A stretch of DNA of 64,000 nucleotides, from NCBI GenBank assembly GCA_030159075.1, contig BROG01000112.1:1387501-1451500 (forward strand). The letters run 5' to 3'. This document shows positions 52,444 to 64,000 of the stretch, one piece after another; the first letter of the stretch is position 1; every line of letters begins with the position of its first letter. The translations under genes were made by a program, and so were the position numbers. Under the pieces are notes generated by a model. The model was not told where the DNA came from. It saw only the letters and a program-made list of their open reading frames with translations, and ran no database searches. This DNA is from Atrina japonica. Lineage: Eukaryota; Mollusca; Bivalvia; Pterioida; Pinnidae.

Positions 52444-55400
52444 TCACATATTCCCCACTAATGTTCGTTTCTTCTTCTTCTTTACCGTAGCCATCGGGAT
52501 CTGTCTCATGGGTATTTCATCCTTGTCCTCGTAGTCCTAAATATGAATAATATTCAAAATAACAAGTATTAAACAAAGCCATTGCATCCATAGATAGGGA
52601 AAAGAAAAGTTCATATGTGATCATTCTCTACCAGTTTTTTAAACAAAGTGTCATTTAAAACAAGAAATTAAATATAATATAAATATAAATATTTTAAAAA
52701 TGAATTAGAAAGTCTTACCGCTATCTTATTTTTGATGAACTGTACAAGGGTCCATGTATGACATACAAGAAATTCTGGCATAACTACATCTTCAATATTT
52801 GTTTGCGAGTCCGGATCCTTTCCACCCACTATCAATGTTGTCCCGACTAATGTACCAGGTCCCCAGAGATCCACATCTTGTAAATAGTCAGCTAGTTTTT
52901 GGTCGGTACTAATGGCATTATCTCCAATAGACAGAAATCTGTGTATAAAGATAAACAGTGTTGAGAGAAACATCTTTAATAATTTCATATTGTCCTTCAC
53001 AATATCCCTAAAACGACTCTCTACTCGTTTTTCTATACTCGTCTTGAATTTGTCATCCAATGCCTCGGTATACTTTTCTCCATTTATTTTTTCCAAAAGT
53101 CGGTAAAACGAAACGGTATGTGACAAACTGATTTCATGTTCTTGTGATGGTAATATTTCTCTGTATTCTATGAACTTAACATTGCTTTTATACCGGTCAA
53201 GGAATTTGACAATAGGTTCATCTCTACACTTATTGTTCCTGCATAACAAAGTTGCTATGGTTCCTATCAATATTACCAGCTTTGGTAAATTTGTTGGATT
53301 GGTCTCTATCATTTCCTTAATCTTGTTCACAGTTTCTTGTTCAAGCGCCCTCTGTGGCACTACGGTTGATATCCTTTTCAGCAACTGCACACAGTGTCTA
53401 TAAAGGTCATCTTTGAATTCCATAGAAAGCATTGGGTTCTGCATGGAAATGAATGGTTTGTTGTGAGTGATTTTATGAGCGATATCAGATTCAATTTTTT
53501 GAAAATCATATGTAATTTGGCGTCCCGTACCTAAGTACAAACCAGATTGAGACTGAGCAGAGATAAATTCTTCGGTGTCATTGTCATCAAATTCAAATTG
53601 GATCAAGTGTCTTTTTCTCAAGTCCATGATTGAGACACAAGGTGCAGCTGCTCTATTTTCTGTGTATTGTGAAAAAGTAAACAAATGACTTTTCGAATTG
53701 GCCAACAGTTTGAGACAGGTATCGATTATTTCATTCTGAATACGAACCAATGCATAGATCACCTGTAAAAGAGGCGAAGTTTCATCTTTGATCATACAAT
53801 AATCAATTACCTTGTCATCGGAAATCGCCTCCAAATTAGTAATGCTAGAGTTATATCTTCTAAGTAAATGTATGTTTTCTATAAGCATTTTCCAGGTTTC
53901 AAACAGTGTTTTGAAGCTTTGTCGTAGGGATGGTTGATACTCCTCCTTTTGCTGTGTAATAAAGGTACCAACAGTCATATATTTACAGTCTACCTTTTTC
54001 ACAGAATAACTACATTTTCCAAGAAGTTGTTTGTGCCAGTCAAGCAGCGGCATAATCAATACCGGAAACTGTAGTGCTTGTCTCCTCTGAAAGACAAAAT
54101 AGAGAAAAGGGTGCTTATCTATGAGTCCAAGGGATTCAGCTTCCATCTGCATATTGAGAAATGAAGGTTTTTCTGTTAACCTGAAAAGATGTTCTGTTTC
54201 ATTTTCTACTATTTCCCCATTATCATAAGTTGTAACTTCTTTTATATCAATAGCCTTGTTATGCTGCTTTCTATCCCTTTGCATTTGATTATGTTTGTCA
54301 CTTAAGAGATCAAGCAAATTGCGACTAAATTTCTCCTTTTTAGCAGAAATATTGGAATCAGTTAATAGATCTTTATTTTTCTCAATGAACAAAATGAGAA
54401 TGTGAAACATTTCTGTATCGCTAACAATATTTGCAAGACAAAACTGGTGCCATAATTCCTTGATTTTACTGCCACTCTCTATTATCTTTTTGTCTTCGAG
54501 TGTATCTTCAGCTGCAATAAAATCTGAACAAAGCATCGCTCCGTGATACAAAATTTCTAAAATATTTTCTAAGCTTGATGGGATATAACTGCAATATCTG
54601 TGTGTTAAACTGTCTACAGATCGTCCAGTTGTTGTGACTCCTTCAGAGCAAATTGGACAAATTCCATTGATGGGAACAATTATTCTGTAGCCACATATGC
54701 ATGCCCGTAGTTCACATTTTTCTTCAGTAGAATCGTTTAGACTTTCCTCTCCTATACTTTTACAGTTCTTATTAGGATAGAACATGGCTCTGTAGAACAC
54801 ATTTTCATTTGATGAGAATGAAGGAATAATGACGGCCATATGACTTAGAAAGATCAGCATTAGAATGTCACAGTCGATTGCAGAATTCCAAACACCAAGT
54901 TTCTTAACCCTCAATTGTATTGAAGGCTGTGAAAAATGTTTAAATAAGTTCTGTTGCCATTTTGGCAGCGAGTTGGATTCTGCAAGACTAACTATCAATG
55001 AAGTCATTTGATCATCCACTTCCTTTACATATGAATAAAACTGTTTTAGATATATTCTACTCTGAAGCACTGACACAAGAGCAACAAACTGATGACTGTC
55101 ACTTCTACTTTGTCGAACAACTTTTTCCAGTATCTCATTTTTGCTATCTTTTGTCTCAAGGATCGTCTTTGTGTAGTTCATGTCGTATCGAGATAAATGC
55201 AGTGACTCAATCATATTCTCGATCAGCTCTGGTGTGATAACCAACTTTTCAAAAAATTTCATCTCTTCTCTTAAATCATTTCTCAGCTGTAAAACCTTAA
55301 ATATGTTCACACTTCTCGTGATACAACGGAGGAAAAAGTTTGCAATGCCCACATCCTCAGACAAATCCAGAACATGATCGAATGCTTGAAGTAGTTCAAG

Positions 55401-58400
55401 TGATCTACAATTTCTTGTAATTAGAGCCAATGTAAATGATACAGTAAACATTCGTGTATATGCTACAGCCGATGTAAACTGTAATCCCTTTTTCTTGGAT
55501 TTCATCAAGGTCTTTGAAATAAATAGTTTGTTCAGTAGTGGATCACTTCTGTGCATTTTTTCTACGTTTTCCACATTTAGTAGGTTACTGTAAACGTGAT
55601 TCTGAAGAATATCGACCAGCAAAATTGTTAATGGACAAAATTGTTTTCCTTTCATCATTACACCATCTAGAGCGGAAAGAAATCGATTTTGTTTTATCAA
55701 CAATTCCCCTTGGTTATCATCGCTTAAAATGTTGTAAAATATTTGTTCTTGCATTGGCTTGTTTGTAGTGTCAATTTCATAATCAAGTATACTAAAACGA
55801 AGACATGGTCCAAAAAATCCTAAATTATTGTCAAATATTTTGTTCTTTGCAATTAACTGAAGTGCATGCATCATGATATCATTTGAGTCGTCGTGTACAA
55901 GACACCGTTGGAGATACATGCAAAATACTCTTTGTTTCAATGTAGAATCAACTTCATCTCGATGGGAATCAAGAAAATCCCAAAGTTTAATCAAACATTT
56001 TGATGTTGCAAACTGAAAATTGTGCTCTTCTAAGTAATCTGCAAATTTTTCCATCTTCCTTGTTGAGATAGCTAATGGAATGTAAATAATTTTTGCTACA
56101 TCATGAAAAAATTTCAAAATTGCTGATATTTCTGAATCAATCCCACTTGTACTGAGTGCAGATATCAGTCTAATGGCATGCTGCTGCCATTCCATAATGT
56201 TCAATGACAATAAAGTGCGACTTGTTGGTATCAATTTACGACAGATATATTCCAACATGTGTTTGATACTGACCGATAAGGTTTGTTTTTCCGGAGAAAA
56301 TTCAAGAAGAATGTCTGTAGTCTGTCCAAGAGCACTTATTGCTGTATCCATAATACCAATAACTGAGACTATTCGGGATGTATTGATCCAGGCCCATGTG
56401 TGGAGTTGTATCAGAAGCAAAACAATGTCCTCTTCCGAAAAATCAACTAAATGCTCAAACACCCATCGAGTAACTTTAGTTTGCTCAAGAATTGACATTT
56501 TGCTCGTAAAGCGGGATGTAATGTACTTACAAAAGTCATCAATACAATCCTCCTTCATTCCAGCATAATTGTAGTCTCTAAGAAGTCCTAACTTTTTAGA
56601 TATTTCATCTGTGTAAGATGTTACTATATCCTTTACTGTTGATGTAATATTATCCTCCGTGTCTTCTTCCTCTGTCCAGTCTTCTATAGGTATATATGCT
56701 TTGCGTAAATCACTTAAAATTGGTTCCTTGTATTTCTCCAGTTGCTCAAAAAATACAAATGCAAAAGGCATATACATACCGGCAACATGTGACTGCACTA
56801 GGTAACAGCCTGGGCCAGTAGGTTTAGGTATATCATCAATTTTGAAAACCTTTGGATTTCTCATCAATTCAGACATCATTGTCGTTTTGTCTTTGTCCAT
56901 TTCTGTTGTTAAACAAGCGAGTGCATTTGTTACCTCCAATTTGTACAGTAACATTGCTAGTGGTTGTCGTATTTTTTCTGAAATATAATTTTCAAGGGTG
57001 CCAATCATTGTTGTGGATGTATACAATAAATGCTTGTTACAAGCAGCTTCAATTTGCCATTCTGTATCACCTGTATCTTCATGATTGTCTCTTAGCCAGT
57101 CAAATATAAATTCAGATAACACATCTATAGCCGTGGCAGATCTGGAAAGTTTCTCAGTAAGATTAACAAAGTCTTTACCCTTTTGACCACCATACTGCAT
57201 TTGTGTCATCGCCCAAAATAGTTCTTTTGATACCAGCTCATTGGAAACATTTTTCATTTCCAAAACTTCGATAATTGACTTTTTGTAAAAGTCTTTAGTA
57301 CTCGACACCGGTTCCTCAATTGAATCTAGCGTTACCAGGTCCCAAGAGGACACAAAATTAATTTTAGAAAACAATGTATTTGGATCTGAATGTCTATCAA
57401 TATGAAGCACCATACACACATGTTTGGGTAGATGTACGCCATCTGGTCTTTTGAACTGTTTTCTTGTGTCTTCAATGACAGATTTTGCTAGCAACAGATG
57501 TTGAATATCTTCTCTAACTTCACACTGCAAAATTAAAATTTGTTTTTCCTCTTTGTTGGACCAAAACTTCTGAATACATTTTGTGATTTGTTTTTCCGAA
57601 TGAAATTCTCCTAGTTTAAACAGAGAGTATTGTAGACCAGCAAGGGATTCTCGGATATCGGCGTATATTGTTGAGTACGTGAAAACAACAATCATTCGCC
57701 CTATAGCGTCTGATGTTTTACAACGGTAAATTCTATGTTGTAATTTGCGATGTCCCGTGTTCCAATTTGTCCGTTTTGTTTTCTCTTTCCCTGAAACATC
57801 GCCTTTTGATTCCATATTTTTGTAATCTTTATCACTATTGTCATCATCATCTTCATTTCTTTCCAAATCAACAGCAGGGTCAACAATATGCACAGTATCA
57901 ATATCAAATGGTGGCACCCACAACTCTTTTGAGGACAAATTTTCAGTTTGAGTCAAGTTGTCATTTTCTTGGTGTACAACATCTTCTGTCAATTGCATGT
58001 TGTCTGGTTTCACATGTGAACTATTTTTGTTATGGAAAGATTCTTTATTTGAATGCTGCCTTGTATCATTATCATCATTTACACTCCGTTCCAACAGAAT
58101 AGATTTATTTTCTGTATCTGACTGAACAGTTTCATTTGACCCTTCTATGCTCTGTATTGGAAACATTAACCATTCCGAAGGTTTGATCTGTGAAAATAAC
58201 ACATTTTCAGTCACAACAGCCTCGCTGAAGTAAATATCAAATATTTCTTTCATTTCAAGTGGAATCCTGAAATCAATATCTTCTGTCCGAGCTGTGTCAT
58301 CGAGACTTTTGATATAATTTCCTAGTCCGGAATGTATTGGTAAGGCAAAGTATAGATCTTGTATTATTTTTGACGATGCTTTGCATTTCTGGTGAAGTTT

Positions 58401-61400
58401 TGTACATTCCATTCGAAAAAATGCATCAGGTTTAACAATCCACAAGAGTTCTAAGATACACTGATATATGATCTGATGAGGTTCATTTTCTTCCTTCAAC
58501 TTTTTTTTCACAGATGCTATTAAGGTGGAAACAAAGTCTTCACTAAATATTGGGAAAATGTCACTTTCTGCAAAAGTATTTGTTTTATCAGTCAGCACGC
58601 TCATATCCTTTATCACATCTGTGATACCATGAAAAGTTTGGCTTAATGTGGTATCAAAAATATCTTTCAAAAAAAACTGTTGTTTTTCGAATCGATTAAG
58701 AAATGGTGGGTCCGTTTTTGTCAGATTTCTCTCATCCACAAGAACTATACATTTGAACTCATTGTTTACCTCGCATGTAGGGTTGCTGTAAGGGCCAAGA
58801 GCGACACGACAATGTTTGTTCTTCTGTACAATTGTGTAATTCTGATTAAGCATATCATATAGACTGCCATAGATATTCTCCAAGTCTTTAAGAATGAGTA
58901 TGTTTGGTTGTTCCATACAGAGAATGATTTTGTTCAACATTCTATAATTGTATTCATCATCCTGATCATCTGGAAATTTGCTTCCCAGAATTGTCGTACT
59001 CTCTCTTCGTTCTTCTCCTATTAGACCTTCTAAACTTCCTATCGCAGAATCACCATCCAGTATTAGCATTAAATGTCTACTCCCATGATCATTTATATTT
59101 TCTCTAATTAGATAGGAAACAGGAATTTTTACATCAAATTCCAATTTGAGCTTTCGAGCAAATATTGATTTCATCGATTCCGTATGGATCTGTAACCCAC
59201 CAAAGTTTCTCAGAATTCCAATTAGTAACTGAAATCTCTCATTTCCTGTTTGTTTTTCAACATCGCTTAGATACTTGCTGTCATATTGACGAGGAGTACT
59301 GATGTACTTCACAAAGTTGTAGTAATCTCGAAGTCCATGAAAATTTTCTACTGGCTGCTCTGTTGTATACAGTACATATGATTCAGCAATAGCATTCACT
59401 TTCTTCTTTAGCTCTTCATCTGACTGGGGCCTACAATTATCAGATACTGATGAAATTATTGATAAACCTGTTTCCAGTAAATTCTTTGTATCCATATCAG
59501 GCCTAGATAAATGAATTGCTCTGTTCATTTTAGCAGCATCTAATGCCCAATTTGAAATCCCAACAACAGCGACATCCGGTGTTGTTTTATCTTGTGGTTC
59601 CAGCAAGGTATGAAGAACTTTTAATGGATTGAATCTTGATATTTCTGCTAAACCAATCTCGTCTAAAATGACTAATGGAAGAACACTTCTATCTTGCGTT
59701 TGGTACTTTTTTGCTCTCTCAAATACTTTCAGAATGCCATCAGATGTGGAAGATTCAGAACCTTGAAACGATGAGTAATACAACCTTGGAAACATTTTGA
59801 AAAATGAATCTTTTGAGTCGGGACCCCGCATGTTACTACGAATAACTTGCATTGAAAGAGATTTGCTGCATCCTGGTTTTCCGACAATGAAAATAGGGAT
59901 TTTGTTCAAAATGCACACAAGAATCACAAACACATTTTCACGTAAAGCTGTATTGCTAGCCGTCCCTAGAGGCAGATCCATTTTTTGAAGAATGCGTTCT
60001 TGTTGTTTCTTTATGTGCTGAGATATTGATTCTGCTGAAAAATTGTCCATGAATGAGGCTGAAAAAATAGCTTCAAGCCTTTTTGTGTATGAAAGTCGAT
60101 CATCAGTTGAGGTAAATCTACAGTAATAGCAAATAGATAATGATAAAATAAATGCTTGTAGCATTTTATCTTCTGGCAAATCTTCTGCCCATAACTTTGG
60201 CAAGAATTCTGTTGAAAACCATTCTGCAAGCCGCTTACACCTATCAACATCTCGTAAGCTTACAGTACATGACGATTTTTCTTTTTCTCGCACAAATTGT
60301 TGTGACACTGCAAGTAATTTTACGAAAATATCTCCATGTGGTTCAAACTTCTTATTTCCATGTACCATACGTTCTATGTACATCCTTTCTTCTTGTAGTG
60401 AAAGACTGCCGTAGTCCCAGACATAGTCCAACATGCATTCTGGGAGAGGATGAACTCTATACACCAGCATTGAAAGACCGTCATTTTTCTTTTTCCCTTG
60501 TAATCCTATTTTACGATATGATCTATTTTGTCTGAATCGATATGGATTACACGCAGCTATTAAAGATAACTTTGGAGCTAGTCTTTTTCCACAAAGTTTT
60601 TTATGACAAATTATGTCACTTATCAATCCGACGTGCTCACTTGTGTTGAGTTCATCAAAAAACAGCCAATTGTCACTTTCCTGATTTTTCATCACTTCAT
60701 TGTTGCATTCTTGTACTTTGTTTAGAATTTCATCCTCACTTGTTCCGGCATGAACACTGAAAACATGCAATTTCACATCACAAACTTTAGCAAGATTTCG
60801 AATCAATGTTGTTTTCCCACATCCTGTTTCACCCATTATCACAACGGGTACACGTGCTTGGATTCTTAGAGAAAGAAGCGCCATTTTTAACAAATTGTCT
60901 TGTGTAACTGCATACGTTTCCGTTAATGATATCATCATCTCCTCTGACATCGAGTCCTTCTTTGATCGAGATATTCTCATTACGATCGTCAATAGTTCAT
61001 GTGGTTTTAATGTTTCAAAGTCATGCAACGGTCTTTTGATTTGACTTTCAAATAACTGACGCACATTAGAGGGAACCATGTTTAGTTTCCGATATAATGC
61101 TGATACAGTTTGTGTATCCTGGCTATGAAATACTACAACAAGATGATTACTCATTTCCCATCGAACCATTTCCTTCACACCTTTGACCAAAGTGATGACA
61201 TTTTTGTCACAATTTTCATCTCCAAAACCTTGATTCATTTTTAACCATGTAACTGTTTGAGATTTTTTTGCTGTAGAGATTGACCGAGAGGCAAATTCCT
61301 TTGAAAAGGAAATCAAAGCTTCTATCATATGTCTTTTTATTCCTGGAGACTCAGATCCAACCATAGATTCTAGATTTTCTTGTCGAAAATAGGAACTCGA

Positions 61401-64000
61401 AGACAATTTTTTAAACTGCTCTGACAACACTGAAATGAAAATATTCAGCACAGTGAAATTCATTTCTGGACTGTCACCAAAATGTGCTCGAAGTAGTTCC
61501 CTGCATCTCTCATCTTCAACATTCTTACCAACAATTTCTGAAAATTCTATATCATCTGACACCTTGTCTGTATCAAGTCTATCAAGATACGAACAAACAA
61601 CTTGCATTGAACTGTTGATTGCATGATGAGACCGTAAATCGTTGTAGTTATTCCATTGTATTTTAACTCGCTTGAAGCATGCTGTTGTTGGTAACATGTC
61701 AAGCATTGTGTTGCCTGGTGTGTTTGCTAATTCTATAGCAACATTTTCAGATGAAAGGGCAAAAGAAGTAAATTCTGATGACATGTACCCAAGCACAACA
61801 AGTTCAAAAAGAAATGTATCTAATTCAGCACCATTTGATACAAGACCAATGTCCAGATGAAGCATATCATTTGTAGTTAATTTTGTATCGCAAAGTTTTT
61901 CTATAATCGCATGTCTAGAAATCATACCACTTAAATGGACCGTTTTCAAACACAAGCCAAGCTCGCAAGACTTTTCGCATATCGCCTCTGTTTTCCCTTG
62001 TCCTGGTATATCGGATGTATATACAGCAACATTTGGAAACAACATTTGGTACAGTTGAGATAAATTCTTCTTGGACAATGGTTCAATTTCGATAGTGAAG
62101 TTTTTGAAGAAGTTAGGGAATGTATCTGTTTGTTTTCCTCGGTAAACAACTGCCATGACATTTCTATAAGAATTTGTTTTCTGTAATCTTCTTACAAGGC
62201 GATGTTGGACATCAACAAGTAGAAGCTCAACGAATGCAATGCAATAAAGAACAGTAAAGTCATCCCTTGAATCTTTGATTCTCTTCAAAAAAATTTTGAT
62301 TTCATCCCACGTTGTGTTTTCACTACAAATGATAATCTGATTGGATTCTGGTAGACTTTCAGTTGAATGAACATATATTGATAATATGGTTTGCAGGCTG
62401 ATATTACTATTAGCATCAAGTCGCATAAAAACCAGCTGTCCTTTTTGAATAGAATCGGATGTCCGTTCTCTTACTGACTTTGGTATGCATCGCTTTCTGT
62501 CCGAAATATTTTCCAAATGTCTACCAATTTCACTGATTACCAGGTTCAAGACAGCCTCTGGTGACTCACCGCGTAAATATACCTGCAATTCATCATCTAT
62601 TTTCTTCGAATCAATCTTTCTTTGTTCTGGGTCAAAGTTGGGATTGATATATCGAAATAAAGAATGTGCATAGTCTCTATCCTCGCTTTTTACTAGATAC
62701 TTATACAAGATAGGTAACTGATCTGCTCTGATGAAGTTCAAAACATAATGCTGATTTCGAAAACATTTGATATCTTTTTCCCATTCGATGCATTCGGTTG
62801 TCAATTTTTCTTTCAAACCATTTAAACCTTTTGCGCAGACTTCTCTAGAGAGCATCAAATAGTGAGGGTGTCCCATTCTGTGAAGATGATAATATAGCTC
62901 CGAAATATCAACAGCAACATCAACAAATTTCAAAAACTTTTTGAACATCTTTTGTCTTTCATCATCAGTAGTATGATGAGTGAATTGATTACTTTTTTCA
63001 AATCTACTTTGAATAAGTAATGCTCTGCTTCTTAAATCACTAAGATCTGAAAGTGTGTATAACGTTTCATTGCATTTAACTTGTACAGTGCAAATGTTCC
63101 CTTCTAATGAAAATTGGAACTTCCCAATACTAATGATATTGTCAATTCTGTCTCTTGTTTTTTCGGTCCTGTTTGCAAATGTCTGATAAAAGTCCTTCAA
63201 GTTGTGAAGATGTGATGAACATTCGTCACATTTAACAGCAAGTTTATTGACTTTACTTGTTTCAAAACTAGTCCTTACTATTTCAATAAACTCAAGTATA
63301 TCTAAAGGTTTGTCATCTGGTATTGTTAGAAGTGGGCTCAAAAATGCTTTCACTTCTACCAGATTTGCAAAAACTGAAAGATGTTGGTCAAAGTAGTCTC
63401 CCTCAACAGCATCCATTAGATTACGAATATCCTCATGTATGATGGTCTTTATGAAAGTGAGAAGTTCTGAACATTTTGATAGAACACTCATTGTTTCTGT
63501 AATAATGTCACTGAAATTTAGAATTTCTGACTCCATTTTCTTCAGAAATATATCAGCTTTTACATAAGTCCAAGTTTCAAGAACTTCCTTGTCTTTTGCA
63601 TGAAGGAGAGCTAAATGATCAAAATCCCTTTGAGTACTCTCTGATATGGTGAAGCGAAATAAAATTTTCAAATTTACAACAGCTTTCATTCTTTCAATGA
63701 GCTTTGGTACACTATAGATCCTCTTCAAACAACTTTTGTATTCCATCAGAAACTGAACACCACAGAGGTTTTCAGCCCGTACGAGTTCAGAGTTCATGTC
63801 ATCATATGTTAGGCATGAAAAATCATCCAAAAATGTGAATAATCTTACATTACCGCCCTCCAAAGTGACCCAAAATGTCTTGTAATGATTTACACATTGA
63901 TCAGATAAAAGATCAGATAATGTTTTCATTGCTGATAGCGGTGAATGCTGATCAAATCTGTATTTTCCACAAAGGTTTTCGCACAGTGTAGATATGTCAT
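52444..64000 (-). CDS. RNF213: RNF213-like giant AAA+ ATPase / E3 ligase (5' partial)
   Basis: Exons on the minus strand: >64000-52719 and 52536-52444, joined over a 182-bp GT-AG intron (GCG|GTAAGA ... TTTAG|GAC). The frame stays open to the window edge, upstream of the Met at 63929, so the 5' end is missing. About 3790 residues are visible; human RNF213 has about 5200. Numbered from that Met, a P-loop (PGQGKTE) lies near residue 641. A full AAA domain has GETGCGKTT (about 1033) and FFDEL (about 1091). A second has GKPGCSKS (about 1350) and ILDEI (about 1423). An acidic, low-complexity insert covers about 1926-2056, then the helical E3 shell. No C3HC4 RING is seen. An RZ-like zinc knuckle (CIC, then CPIC) lies near 3074-3096. 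The protein ends in a Lys-rich tail (VKKKKKRTLVGNM). In vertebrates RNF213 is a cytosolic ATP-driven ubiquitin ligase acting on lipid droplets and intracellular pathogens. The family call is firm; orthology versus a lineage-specific paralogue is open. Confidence 0.9.

Overview
The window looks like nuclear DNA of an invertebrate animal, most probably a bivalve mollusc. The base composition is AT-rich, genes have GT-AG introns, and most of the sequence is microsatellite, minisatellite and transposon debris. Penelope-like retroelements, DIRS-type and LINE remnants, tRNA-derived SINEs and a repeat type I associate with bivalves are all present. Species cannot be fixed from sequence alone. Three protein-coding loci are supported; all three are relatives of E3 ubiquitin ligases.

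Region 1 (about 0.43-36.3 kb) is a large, diverged inverted duplication. The left arm (about 430-8180, + strand) and right arm (about 36290-20382, - strand) each carry one copy of the same six-exon TRIM-like gene, facing each other tail to tail. Each encodes a RING finger, a B-box, a coiled coil, a short linker that includes a 23-nt microexon, and a C-terminal domain of about 140 residues that I can only call KH-like. Internal exon lengths are identical in the two copies (96, 225, 23, 176 nt). Copy B reads through as 444 aa. Copy A has one extra A in a homopolymer inside its B-box exon and is frameshifted as given. The arms also share their 5' flank: a roughly 70-bp palindromic element and a CCAAACCGGTT minisatellite. 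The arms differ in length because Penelope-like, Tc1/mariner, DIRS-type and other repeats entered them independently.

The spacer between the two gene ends (about 8.2-20.4 kb) holds a broken LINE, long CT/TG/TA microsatellites, a 39-bp minisatellite and old repeats, with no recognised gene.

Region 2 (about 36.3-52.4 kb) is intergenic. It holds SINEs with different tRNA-like heads and a common tail, another Penelope-like copy plus solo 3' tails, GATA/GACA and other microsatellites, and a 35-bp minisatellite of more than 1.2 kb.

Region 3 (52.4-64.0 kb, - strand) is the 3' part of a giant RNF213-like (mysterin) gene. One uninterrupted exon of at least 11.28 kb is followed by a 182-bp intron and a 93-bp terminal exon; the 5' end runs off the window. 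Three P-loop (AAA) segments are visible, two with intact Walker B motifs. No RING finger is visible where the family has one, and the C-terminal RZ-type zinc finger is shortened. RNF213 and TRIM proteins both act in innate defence in vertebrates, so the neighbourhood may be an immune ubiquitin-ligase cluster; that is inference.
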